A stretch of DNA of 29,277 bases from a virus. The notes beneath the pieces are model-generated. The model made no database searches. It was not told the origin of the DNA and saw only the letters and a list, made by a program, of their open reading frames with translations. The DNA lies in IMG/VR virus record IMGVR_UViG_3300028388_004431, positions 1 through 29,277 of that record; one strand, written 5' to 3'. Made by a program: the position numbers and the translations under genes. Shown here piece by piece: positions 7,949-15,486 of this stretch; the stretch's first letter is position 1; every line of letters starts with the position of its first letter.

Positions 7949-8991
7949 ATTAAAGATGCATCTAAAGTATCAATGTGATGAAAATTATGTATTACACCAG
8001 CTCTTGTAACTTTTTTAAGTTCCTTAACAAATTGTTCGTATTCAGGATGATTAGGATTATGTATCTCCTCTTGCTTAAACAACTCTTTAGTGGGATATGC
8101 TCCCCAATCTGTAATAGCGTTAAAGTATATTTCGTATTTCTTATTCTTACCCTTCATAAGGTCTGTAATCATCTCATAAAACATTCTCATTTCGGTATAA
8201 TTCTTTTGTTGAACTACAAATGAAAATCTCATCACATTTATTGAAGGAATTTTCGAAATAAACTGCAAATTACTCTGAAGTAGGTCCCAGTCGCCTCTTA
8301 GTCTAACTTTATTTTCATATGTATCTTTTGTAGCTGCATCTATAGAGATTTCACAACTACTAATATACTTATGTACTTTGTTTACCTGTTTCCATAACTT
8401 TGGAGTCCATAGATTAGCATTTGTATGTATGTGAATTTTTTTTAATTTTGGAAATTTAGAGCTATCAAAATTTTTCATGAAGTTCACATAACTTTTGGAG
8501 AAGAAAGGATCCCCGGCACCACATAAAGTTATATTTTCTACATACTTACCAACAGTGTCAGAAACATTATCAATTGTAACGTCAACCTTATCTCTTAATT
8601 CTCCTTTATAATTTACAAAATTTAATCTACATGACGGGCATTGTAGGTTACAACTAGGGTCCCAACCAAATGTAATTGTTCTAGGTTCTGGGGTTGCTAA
8701 TCTGCTATTTTCAAATTGATCTTTAGGAATGAATTTGTTAGATACTCTTCCATTATCTAATTCAGATAAGTAAGGACATTGTTTTGCATCACAGTACTTA
8801 TATGAACCGTCTAAAATACTTTCTCTTATTTTATTAGACTTATCAGAATACCAATTTTTTCCGTAGTCTTCACTTTCTTTGATATCCTCTCTCAACCATG
8901 AAGGGCAGCATAACCACTGATGATTTTCAGATATTTCAGAATATGAGAACGGAAACATGCAAACATACTTCTTTCGTAACTCCTTACTCAT
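7945..8991 (-). CDS. Radical SAM protein with N-terminal Cys-rich (SPASM-like) module
   Basis: A radical SAM enzyme of 348 aa from the chosen start. The [4Fe-4S]/SAM motif CNLQCPSC is at residues 114-121 (Cys114, 118, 121), followed by LCGAGDPFFS (GGE-like) and HIHTNANLW. Unusually, about 110 residues precede the core and carry Cys11, Cys28-Cys29, Cys67 and Cys72 (CMFPF, WLCCPSW, YCDAKQCP). These look like the auxiliary-cluster (SPASM/twitch) signature normally C-terminal to the core. I chose ATG at 8989-8991 rather than the in-frame ATG 24 nt upstream because it carries a start context (CTATTTATATATATG) identical to that of the gene starting at 12658. Likely chemistry is radical modification of a peptide, sugar or nucleotide. 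It heads the accessory cassette just downstream of the tRNA. Confidence 0.82.
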   Translation of the reverse strand: MSKELRKKYVCMFPFSYSEISENHQWLCCPSWLREDIKESEDYGKNWYSDKSNKIRESILDGSYKYCDAKQCPYLSELDNGRVSNKFIPKDQFENSRLATPEPRTITFGWDPSCNLQCPSCRLNFVNYKGELRDKVDVTIDNVSDTVGKYVENITLCGAGDPFFSKSYVNFMKNFDSSKFPKLKKIHIHTNANLWTPKLWKQVNKVHKYISSCEISIDAATKDTYENKVRLRGDWDLLQSNLQFISKIPSINVMRFSFVVQQKNYTEMRMFYEMITDLMKGKNKKYEIYFNAITDWGAYPTKELFKQEEIHNPNHPEYEQFVKELKKVTRAGVIHNFHHIDTLDASLI

Positions 8992-8995
8992 ATAT

Positions 8996-9003
8996 ATAAA
9001 TAG
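8996..9003 (-). promoter_or_regulatory. CTATTTAT element before radical SAM gene
   Basis: The coding strand reads CTATTTAT 4 nt before the chosen ATG, within a 15-base string (CTATTTATATATATG) also found exactly at the start of the Calx-beta gene. Possible late promoter or translation element; unproven. Confidence 0.3.
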
Positions 9004-9033
9004 GAAAAGCCGCATAATAGCGACTTCTCATAG

Positions 9034-9106
<73 letters not shown>

Positions 9107-9111
9107 ATTCT

Positions 9112-9441
9112 TTAATTACCTACCTTATACCAAAGCCATGCTTTATTAGTACGAGGTTTAGAAATCACCATAGTTGTATTATTAACAAAGAAAGCTAAAT
9201 CGTAATCATCTTTTTTATCATATCTTTCAATATGCATTTCTCCGTTTTGAAATATAATTACTCCTGTGGCTAAGACTTTACCATCTGGTCCTCTGCGTTC
9301 AAATATTTCACCATACCGTATGCGTAGAAATTCTCCACCTTCACTTTTCCAGGTACCGTAAATATTCTGTGGGATAAGATCCTCTTGCCCAAAAGCAAGA
9401 GAACCTCCCAAAATTAAAAAAAGGAATATTAACTTTTTCAT
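9112..9441 (-). CDS. Small secreted protein with N-terminal signal peptide
   Basis: A 109-aa protein. MKKLIFLFLILGGSLAFGQ is a classic signal peptide (basic n-region, hydrophobic core, AFG|Q cleavage likely after residue 18). A Gln right after cleavage is common in Bacteroidota exported proteins. The mature part (about 90 aa) contains IYGTWKSEGGEFLRI and later beta-strand-like segments, reminiscent of small lipocalin-like domains beginning with a GTW turn; this resemblance is weak. Its ATG overlaps the queC stop by 4 nt. A secreted protein from a lytic-type phage could act in the periplasm, for example in superinfection exclusion or lysis control, but nothing shows which. Confidence 0.72.
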   Translation of the reverse strand: MKKLIFLFLILGGSLAFGQEDLIPQNIYGTWKSEGGEFLRIRYGEIFERRGPDGKVLATGVIIFQNGEMHIERYDKKDDYDLAFFVNNTTMVISKPRTNKAWLWYKVGN

Positions 9442-10259
9442 GCTGCGTGTTCTGCTAATAATTTTTCAACATGTGCTTTCGCAATGTTATAATCAACCGG
9501 TCCAGTTTCGTCCTCGTACTGTACAGGGTCATCCACACCCAGTGCGATAAATGCTTCAATCCTTTCAACAGATGAAGCTGATTTGTAATCGCTATTACCG
9601 CTAGGATAGGGCTTGTAAGATGTATTAGTTCGTTTGTACACCTCATTAAACTCGATTCCGAGCTCTTTAACCAATTCTTGTCCATCTTTTAAGATTCCTA
9701 ATTTATCAGTTTCTAAGTAAGGTGTGAAGTATCCTACCTTCTCAGCTTCCCAGTTACCTAATCTAAATGCATTATCATCAGCATCTCTAAACTCTTGTCT
9801 ACAGTCAGGATAGATTGCATGATCTCCTGCATGAATACCTAATGCAATATCAGTATCATTTCCATTAGCATTAGCTGCTGACAGAGCAACTGCTTGAACT
9901 AAAGAAGCAAAGATTTTGTTTCTGTTAGGTACTACAGTAGCTTTCATGTTATCTTCTTCATAATGACCTTCCGGTACATCATCTCCTCCTGTTACTAAAG
10001 CTGAGTTTAGTAGGTTAACTAATCCGTCTAATTTAATAACTTGGTAGTTAATTTTGCATCCTCCAAAACATTCGTTATCTGAAGGGCAATTATCATTAAT
10101 ATAGTCTACTAATGATTGAGCTCTTTCTAGTTCTACTCTATGCTTTTGACCGTAATCAAAAGATATCGCAGTTACATTGTCATACTCTGATAAACATCTG
10201 AGTAGTAAAGTTGAGGAGTCCATCCCTCCTGAAAGACTAATAACAACATTTTTTGCCAT
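9438..10259 (-). CDS. queC: QueC-like 7-cyano-7-deazaguanine (preQ0) synthase lacking the usual zinc cysteines
   Basis: A 273-aa protein. The N-terminal PP-loop is SLSGGMDSSTLL at residues 8-19, then FDYGQKHRVEL at 34-44, VVPNRN at 109-114, GIHAGDHAIYPDCRQEF at 141-157 and TPYLETDK at 179-186, all in QueC order. QueC makes preQ0 from 7-carboxy-7-deazaguanine, ammonia and ATP. The C-terminal zinc site of typical QueC (W-x-C-Y...C-x-x-C-x-x-C) is TNTSYKPYPSGNSDYKSASS here (211-230), with no Cys at all. Instead, a small Cys cluster (Cys58, 64, 68: CPSDNECFGGC) is inserted after the first strand-helix unit. It may still fold as QueC, using a relocated or no metal site. Together with the QueD-like gene it suggests 7-deazaguanine synthesis for phage DNA or tRNA modification. 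Confidence 0.85.
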   Translation of the reverse strand: MAKNVVISLSGGMDSSTLLLRCLSEYDNVTAISFDYGQKHRVELERAQSLVDYINDNCPSDNECFGGCKINYQVIKLDGLVNLLNSALVTGGDDVPEGHYEEDNMKATVVPNRNKIFASLVQAVALSAANANGNDTDIALGIHAGDHAIYPDCRQEFRDADDNAFRLGNWEAEKVGYFTPYLETDKLGILKDGQELVKELGIEFNEVYKRTNTSYKPYPSGNSDYKSASSVERIEAFIALGVDDPVQYEDETGPVDYNIAKAHVEKLLAEHAA

Positions 10260-10308
10260 TTTATATAATATTAAATTTGCCAGGTATTATAAAGCGTATA
10301 GGCAAACG

Positions 10309-10605
10309 CTATTCTAAAATAGAAGTTAAGGAATTTTTTACTTCTTCCCAACGTTTTACATAACTTTTTAAATCGTATACTTTACCGCCTTCATTTAATA
10401 TTTCTCTTGCAACTGTTTGAAGTGCGCTTCCAAAATTTGAAGGATAACTTACAGTTTTAATATACTCTGTATTATTTTCTCCTTTAACTACTCTTTCGTA
10501 AACAGTGAATCCTCCTGTTTGTGATCTAGTAATAAAAAAAGGTTCCATAGCTGGGTCCTGTATAACAGTGTCTGTAGCTGGAACTGAATCTGGTCTTCTT
10601 AACAT
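10309..10605 (-). CDS. 98-aa protein, conserved phage-type, unknown function
   Basis: A 98-aa soluble protein with IQDPAMEPFFITRSQTGGFT at about 15-34, then a beta-like FTVYERVVKG..YIKTVSYPSNFGSAL, then a C-terminal helix pair. The segments DP-MxPFFIT and the YPSNFG turn recall small phage proteins whose role is unknown; no domain name can be supported. The start has the context AGTTATATG shared with three other genes in the window. It lies 9 nt after the thioredoxin stop and 49 nt before queC. A weak inverted repeat (AGCGT/ACGCT) follows its stop and might attenuate transcription. Confidence 0.62.
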   Translation of the reverse strand: MLRRPDSVPATDTVIQDPAMEPFFITRSQTGGFTVYERVVKGENNTEYIKTVSYPSNFGSALQTVAREILNEGGKVYDLKSYVKRWEEVKNSLTSILE

Positions 10606-10614
10606 ATAACTTAT

Positions 10615-10881
10615 TTATTTTAACAAATCTCTTAACTCATCAGCTTTAATAATACCGGTTTTTCTCAATACTTCAGACCCGTCCGAATTATTTAATAACA
10701 GGGTTGTTGGTACTGATTGTACTTTATGCTGTGCAGCAAGACCAGAAGTATCTTTATCAATATCTACTTCTAGAAATTTAACACCATCAATAGTGTCTTT
10801 TACTTTTATCCACTGTTTATCGTAAACCTTACAAGGTCCACACCAGGTTGCGTAAAATTTAATTAACGTTTTTGTGTCCAT
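10615..10881 (-). CDS. Thioredoxin
   Basis: An 88-aa protein with the active site ATWCGPCKVYD (Cys14, Cys17). The cis-proline segment VQSVPTTLLL lies at about 54-63, and the length is slightly shorter than E. coli TrxA. It is cytoplasmic with no signal peptide. In this context it most likely reduces the C-terminal CLSC cysteines of the NrdA encoded upstream, as phage thioredoxins and glutaredoxins do, and could also serve other redox enzymes nearby. Its 5' end overlaps the 54-aa gene by 23 nt. Confidence 0.9.
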   Translation of the reverse strand: MDTKTLIKFYATWCGPCKVYDKQWIKVKDTIDGVKFLEVDIDKDTSGLAAQHKVQSVPTTLLLNNSDGSEVLRKTGIIKADELRDLLK

Positions 10882-11023
10882 ATCTTTCTCTAGTTTTTTT
10901 ATAATGATCTGCTTTAGAAAATTTCTTAGGATTAGCGGAATTTTTAAATGATTTTGAACTACCTCTCCACTCGAGCCAGTCTTTTAATTGATCTAATCGC
11001 TGTTTTGGTGAACTTTTTGACAT
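10859..11023 (-). CDS. 54-aa basic protein, unknown
   Basis: ATG at 11021-11023, TAA at 10859-10861. The product begins MSKSSPKQRLDQLKDWLEWR and continues with a Lys/Ser-rich tail containing KSFKNSANPKKFSKADHYKK and ending GHKNVN. It is strongly basic, with a short amphipathic helix at about 8-20, so nucleic-acid binding is conceivable. The start context AGTTATATG matches three other gene starts, which supports real translation. It overlaps the thioredoxin start by 23 nt. No family recognised. Confidence 0.6.
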   Translation of the reverse strand: MSKSSPKQRLDQLKDWLEWRGSSKSFKNSANPKKFSKADHYKKTRERYGHKNVN

Positions 11024-11074
11024 ATAACTTATTTTATACTACAATATACGAATATTTATTCAATCTACAAACTA

Positions 11075-12658
11075 CTATGGTAGTAAAGTTAGTGCTTCTG
11101 TAGTATTTGTAAAATTAGTTCCGATATGGTTCCATGAGGCTGGTCCACTACCTAAAGTTACAACCTGAGAATATGCTTCTTGCTGTGCTCCTGAACCTGT
11201 AATTGGTGCTTCACTATGTTGTCTACATGTTCCAGTATATCCAGTAAAGTCTACTGTAGAAGTGTATGTATATGTTCCTGGGCTTACTGTGCCTATTTCT
11301 GTAAATTCTAACTCAATAGGATCAATACCATAAAATAAAGGGTTATGTAGTGAATTTGCTCCACATTTTACAATCCCGGACACCCATGCTCTAGGAGTAC
11401 CTAAAACTAAGTCTGTAACACCTACTGTGTAGTTAAGTGATAATGTTCCTGTAAAGTCACCAGTAATATTATTAGTATTTACGCTGTAACTACCACTATT
11501 AATGAAAACTGTACCGACTAAAATACTTGTATCGTTAATAGTTACAGATTGAGAAGCCTGTCCATTGTCTAAGGACAGAGTCATAGTCTCAGTACCTTCG
11601 GTAGTATTATCGTTTATTAAAGAAACGATCGTTTGGGCAGTATTATTATTAACAGTAAAATTACCTGTTAGATTTTCATTGATATCATTAGAGGATATTC
11701 CTGTAATTGTAAAAGGTAGAATAGTACCGTTAGCAATATTAGATGTAGTCAGAGTAAATACTACTGTGTCTCCTTCGTCAACTGGTGTTGTAGCTGATAT
11801 TGTATAAGTAGGTGCGGGTGTAGTACTTGTATCATTAATAGTCACCGAAATAGGTTCACACACTACATCATCTAAGTCTATTGTTAATGTTTCAACCCCT
11901 TCTGAGACGGCGTCTTCTGCAATAGTTAACGCAATTGACCCTGATTGGTTATTAACTGTAAATGATCCTGTAATATTTCCCGATGATAAATCACTTTGGC
12001 TAATCCCAGTGATTGTATAGTCAAATGTTGATCCTCCGTCAACACTAGTAGTAAGCAATGTAATAGTTAAATTATCACCTTCGTTGACTGTAGCTTTAGA
12101 AGCAGATAATTCAAATGTTCTAGTAAATCCTTCGAATCTAGCCCAAAATGAATCAGAACCTGTAAATGTAGTTTGAGTAATTGTAAGAGGATTTGTAGTA
12201 GAAATTAAATTTCCTCCTGTTTCTGAATCGTACCAGCCTAAAAACGCTGTGTAGTCAGGGTAGACATAAGAAGCTTCTATAATAAAAGCCGAATGATTGA
12301 TGAAGTTAACAGTCTGTTCTAATGAGCCTGTAGTTGGTCCTGCTGCAATTGGTGCATTTATCTGAACAGTGTTAGTCAATGACCCTGAGTTAGCTACGTT
12401 AAAATATCTTTTATTAGGTTGAAATATAGAATTCGAAAAACTTGCTGATACTTGAGTACAATCCCCAGAATCAGACACTAATGCCCAAAAGGTATCTACT
12501 CCGTCTGCTACCTGTACTGTTACACCCGAACCTGTTAGTTGTGCTGGTGTAATGTTTTCTGCAAGTAAGTTAGCCGGTGCAATAGAAGTATGATACAAGG
12601 ACATTGAAGTAATATCCCCACCTATTGAATTTGCGTATAATTTTATACTCTTGGACAT
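11075..12658 (-). CDS. Virion adhesin-like protein with two Calx-beta repeats
   Basis: A 527-aa Thr/Ser/Asn-rich beta protein. Two Calx-beta-type repeats occur at about 184-277 and 285-378, each with V-(N/D)-EGD near its start, ITGIS, GxFTVNN, EGxETxTxxLD and a closing VTINDTS. The N-terminal 180 residues contain two DxFWAxx segments and FLGWYDSETGGN, which resembles InlB/Listeria-Bacteroides-type beta repeats (GWY...GG). The C-terminal 140 residues are unassigned. Calx-beta domains bind Ca2+ and are common in surface adhesins and phage structural proteins, so this is probably a decoration, fibre or whisker protein contacting the host surface. It lies 12 nt after nrdA, an odd place for a virion gene, and starts with the CTATTTATATATATG context. 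Confidence 0.75.
   Translation of the reverse strand: MSKSIKLYANSIGGDITSMSLYHTSIAPANLLAENITPAQLTGSGVTVQVADGVDTFWALVSDSGDCTQVSASFSNSIFQPNKRYFNVANSGSLTNTVQINAPIAAGPTTGSLEQTVNFINHSAFIIEASYVYPDYTAFLGWYDSETGGNLISTTNPLTITQTTFTGSDSFWARFEGFTRTFELSASKATVNEGDNLTITLLTTSVDGGSTFDYTITGISQSDLSSGNITGSFTVNNQSGSIALTIAEDAVSEGVETLTIDLDDVVCEPISVTINDTSTTPAPTYTISATTPVDEGDTVVFTLTTSNIANGTILPFTITGISSNDINENLTGNFTVNNNTAQTIVSLINDNTTEGTETMTLSLDNGQASQSVTINDTSILVGTVFINSGSYSVNTNNITGDFTGTLSLNYTVGVTDLVLGTPRAWVSGIVKCGANSLHNPLFYGIDPIELEFTEIGTVSPGTYTYTSTVDFTGYTGTCRQHSEAPITGSGAQQEAYSQVVTLGSGPASWNHIGTNFTNTTEALTLLP
11525..12109 (-). repeat. Tandem Calx-beta coding repeats
   Basis: Two about 94-residue tandem repeats (residues 184-277 and 285-378 of the adhesin-like protein), each ending VTINDTS and separated by a Pro/Thr linker. 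The DNA has diverged although the protein spacing is kept, implying an old duplication. Confidence 0.65.
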
Positions 12659-12662
12659 ATAT

Positions 12663-12670
12663 ATAAATAG
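12663..12670 (-). promoter_or_regulatory. CTATTTAT element before Calx-beta gene
   Basis: The coding strand reads CTATTTAT 4 nt before the ATG, directly after the nrdA stop region. It would let the virion gene be switched on separately from the nrd genes (inference). Confidence 0.3.
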
Positions 12671-14386
12671 TTAACCATCACAACTTAGACAATCAGTAGA
12701 CGTTCTACTTCCTATGTCCCCATTAATAACAGAATCGGTTCTTAAATAATATAATGTTTTTACTCCTAATCTCCAAGCAGTTTGGTGAACTTCGTTAATA
12801 AACTTAGGACTATCTGTTGGATCAAAAGCTAAGTTAAGTGACTGTGTTTGGTCAATATATTTCTGTCTTGCTGCTGCTTGTTCTACTAGTTGTAGCTGGT
12901 TGATTTCAGCAAATGTTAAAAATATTGGCTTATCTTCTGCAGGCATTACGTCTTCAGGTAGATTAGCAATACTTCCTCTATCTTTCATAATTTGATCCCA
13001 AACTTCTTCAGTATTTGCACCTTTTTCCTCTAAATAGGTTTCTAATGCTGGGTTCTTTCTAATAAAAGTACCTTTGGCTGAGTTAAAAGTATAAACGTTA
13101 GCAGGTACTGGTTCAATACCGGCAGATACTCCTCCTGAAATCGTAGAGTTTGATACGGTAGGTGCAATAGCTAGTAAGTGGGTATTTCTCATACCAGTTC
13201 CTTTACACCATAGTGGCTCTCCATACTCTTCTGCTAATTTTCTTGATGCTGCTTCAGCTTCGTTTCTAATTTTTGAGAAAATTTGATGAGTTAAAGAGGT
13301 TGCCATTAAAGATGCAAATGGAATTCTTTCGTTTTGTAAAAAAGTATGCCATCCTAACACTCCTAAACCAATTGCTCTACCTTTTTTAGCGGATCTGTGA
13401 GCTCTTATTAACGAATCTCTTCCAGAAGTTTTTGCTAAGAACTCTTCTAACACTCCATCTAAAAAATATATTGCGGTTTCTACTAGGTCCGTGTTTTTCC
13501 ATTCATGCCATTTAGTAAGGTTAACAGAAGAAAGGCAGCAAATAAAAGAATGCTCTTCATCTGTATGTAAAGTAATTTCAGAACAGATATTAGTCATACT
13601 AACATCCAAGTTATTCTTCTTATATGCTGGTGGATTTGCGTTATTTACGTTATCCTTAAACATAATATAAGGTTCTCCTGTTTCGACTCTAGATTTGAGT
13701 ATTTCTACCCATGTCTCCATTGCCTCAGGTTCTCTATGCTCTAGTTTTTGCATAAATGTATCATCCACTACAACGCATTGATGTAGGTTTAGACACTGTC
13801 TATTAGGGTCTCCTTTAGGTCTTCTAATCTGTAAGAACTCTTTAATGTCTGGGTGGTTGATATCTAGGTTTACAGAAGCTGCACCTCTTCTTACCGCCCC
13901 TTGGTTAGTTGCAATAATAGTAGAGTCATAAATCTTAGCCCATGGAACGATACCTTCTGATTGTCCCATATCGTCTTTACCGATTTTTTCACCTCTACCT
14001 CTAACTTTTGATAGACCTATACCTACTCCACCACCGAGAGAAGTCAGCCTCATTAACTCAGCGTTAGTAAGGCCGATTCCTCTAATGGAGTCTGGTGTAT
14101 CTATACCAAAACAAGAGATGGGCAAACCTCTATCTGTTCCGGTGTTAGATAATACCGGGGAGGCTAAGTTCAACCAACCTTTCCACATATAGCGAAAGAA
14201 TTTATTCGCTAAATCAGGTCGGTCTAATCTTTTTGCTACCGTGTCAGCAACACGTTTGTATGCTAGTTTAGGTGTTTCGTTCGGTAACAAATATCCTTTT
14301 GAGACAGTTGCAATCGATACTTCATTCATCCATTCTGGGTAATCTTTTCCAGCAACCCAGGCACTGGTATCTACTATATGTGACAT
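12671..14386 (-). CDS. nrdA: Class I ribonucleotide reductase large subunit (compact NrdA)
   Basis: A 571-aa catalytic subunit. Redox Cys92 is in PISCFG, followed by SLGGGVGIGLSKVRGRG at about 116-132. The active-site loop MTNICSE carries Asn266, Cys268 (thiyl radical) and Glu270, and redox Cys284 is in FICCLSSVNL. The radical-transfer tyrosine pair Tyr546-Tyr547 is in LYYLRT, and the C-terminal CLSC (566, 569) accepts electrons from thioredoxin. All catalytic residues are present. It lacks the N-terminal ATP cone of the about 760-aa E. coli enzyme, so overall activity control by dATP should be absent, as in several phage enzymes. It makes dNDPs for phage DNA synthesis. It lies 9 nt after nrdB; AAGGTT precedes the ATG and is one of the better Shine-Dalgarno-like sites. 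Confidence 0.95.
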   Translation of the reverse strand: MSHIVDTSAWVAGKDYPEWMNEVSIATVSKGYLLPNETPKLAYKRVADTVAKRLDRPDLANKFFRYMWKGWLNLASPVLSNTGTDRGLPISCFGIDTPDSIRGIGLTNAELMRLTSLGGGVGIGLSKVRGRGEKIGKDDMGQSEGIVPWAKIYDSTIIATNQGAVRRGAASVNLDINHPDIKEFLQIRRPKGDPNRQCLNLHQCVVVDDTFMQKLEHREPEAMETWVEILKSRVETGEPYIMFKDNVNNANPPAYKKNNLDVSMTNICSEITLHTDEEHSFICCLSSVNLTKWHEWKNTDLVETAIYFLDGVLEEFLAKTSGRDSLIRAHRSAKKGRAIGLGVLGWHTFLQNERIPFASLMATSLTHQIFSKIRNEAEAASRKLAEEYGEPLWCKGTGMRNTHLLAIAPTVSNSTISGGVSAGIEPVPANVYTFNSAKGTFIRKNPALETYLEEKGANTEEVWDQIMKDRGSIANLPEDVMPAEDKPIFLTFAEINQLQLVEQAAARQKYIDQTQSLNLAFDPTDSPKFINEVHQTAWRLGVKTLYYLRTDSVINGDIGSRTSTDCLSCDG

Positions 14387-14395
14387 AACCTTATA

Positions 14396-15370
14396 TTAAA
14401 ATGCTGATGACCAGTCCATATGGCCTTTTGCGTAATTAGTAACTCTATTTGCAAAGAAATCAGTTTGTTGTTTACCGGCAATTACCGCATCAAACCATTT
14501 CATAGTTTTTAATGCCCCTTTGTCAATATCTGCTGCAGGGATTAAAGGAGATAATCCTAAATCTGACATTTTAGTATTAACTCTATGTTTAATAAAATTC
14601 TTTAATTCTTCTTTTGTAAGATTTTCTAAATCTCCCATTTCAAATATCTTATCAATAAAATCAAACTCTAACTGTAAAGCATTCTTAGCAGCTTCACTAA
14701 TATCAGCAACCAGTTCTGGTGTTTTAAATTCTGGGTGTTCCTCCATTAGAGTTCTAAATAACCAGCATCCTGCATCTGAATGTAAAGATTCATCTCTTAC
14801 AGACCATTCGACAATCTGTCCTACACCTTTAAGAAGGTTTCTCATCTTAAATGAAAGTAACACTGCAAAGGATGAAAATAAGTTAACACCTTCTGTGAAA
14901 GCAGAGAAAATAGCGAGAGAAACAGCTCTTTTATGCCAGTCTGGGTTTTCATGACTATCTCTAACTTCCATTAATGATTCAATTTTAGCCATAGTGGCTT
15001 CATCTTCCATAAATTCAGCGAAGTTGTCAAGACCGAGCTGCTCATTTAATAATGAATATGCTTCTGCATGAATAGTCTCAGAAGAACCGAGCGTGGTACC
15101 CATCATAATAACTTCTGGTTTACGGAACCATTTAGTTACTAATGTAGACCAGTAATCGTTTACTATAGTTTCTGTTTGTGCAAATCCTTTTAAGATCCCA
15201 CCTACTACATTTTTTTCGTGATCTTTTAAATTAGATTTCCAGTCAGTAACATCTTGAGCCATTGGTACTTCAGTATGAAGCCAATGTGCTTGTTGTTGTT
15301 TTAACCAGTAATCGTATGCTTTAGGGTATTCAAAAGGCTTATAGACAACTCTTTCTTCTAGTAAACTCAT
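14396..15370 (-). CDS. nrdB: Class I ribonucleotide reductase small subunit NrdB
   Basis: A 324-aa ferritin-like radical subunit. Metal ligands are Glu68 (AQTETIV), Glu98 and His101 (SETIHAEAY), Glu160 (FTEGVN), and Glu194 and His197 (RDESLHSDA). The radical tyrosine is Tyr105, four residues after His101, as in E. coli Tyr122. It forms the tyrosyl radical passed to NrdA. The order nrdB then nrdA is the reverse of the common bacterial order. The gene stands alone after a hairpin terminator (15402-15435) that follows the helicase, so it may have its own promoter in the 15371-15486 gap. The start context is AAAGATATATG, without a good Shine-Dalgarno. Confidence 0.95.
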   Translation of the reverse strand: MSLLEERVVYKPFEYPKAYDYWLKQQQAHWLHTEVPMAQDVTDWKSNLKDHEKNVVGGILKGFAQTETIVNDYWSTLVTKWFRKPEVIMMGTTLGSSETIHAEAYSLLNEQLGLDNFAEFMEDEATMAKIESLMEVRDSHENPDWHKRAVSLAIFSAFTEGVNLFSSFAVLLSFKMRNLLKGVGQIVEWSVRDESLHSDAGCWLFRTLMEEHPEFKTPELVADISEAAKNALQLEFDFIDKIFEMGDLENLTKEELKNFIKHRVNTKMSDLGLSPLIPAADIDKGALKTMKWFDAVIAGKQQTDFFANRVTNYAKGHMDWSSAF

Positions 15371-15401
15371 ATATCTTTATATATTACTTAACATGTTAGA
15401 C

Positions 15402-15435
15402 AAAAACACCCGTCGGACAGAGTCTTTCGGGCATG
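15402..15435 (-). terminator. Probable intrinsic terminator between helicase and nrdB
   Basis: On the coding strand: ATGCCCG, a 16-nt interior holding a small GAC/GTC hairpin, then CGGGTGT running into TTTTTG. The stem is about seven pairs, two of them G-T. It lies about 50 nt after the helicase stop and 31 nt before the nrdB ATG. The CTATTTAT element is also seen just upstream, at 15439-15446. Confidence 0.55.
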
Positions 15436-15486
15436 TTTATAAATAGAATATATATTCTAGTTCATGCACGATATTGTACAAAAAAA

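Noticed and set aside
8991-9015. Upstream in-frame ATG adding eight residues to the radical SAM protein
   Set aside because: The extra residues are hydrophobic translation of the CTATTTAT element; the ATG at 8991 has a 15-base start context identical to another gene start.
10260-10308. preQ1 riboswitch before queC
   Set aside because: Only 49 nt with no recognisable preQ1 aptamer (no C-rich loop with A-rich tail pairing), and phage QueC genes need not carry one.
10289-10310. Possible terminator after the 98-aa gene (AGCGT/ACGCT hairpin)
   Set aside because: Only five pairs with an 8-nt loop and no T run; too weak to call.
14520-14954. 144-aa plus-strand open frame inside nrdB
   Set aside because: It is the antisense shadow of a well-conserved gene; the product is Ser/Lys-rich without a motif and no start signal or neighbouring plus-strand gene exists.
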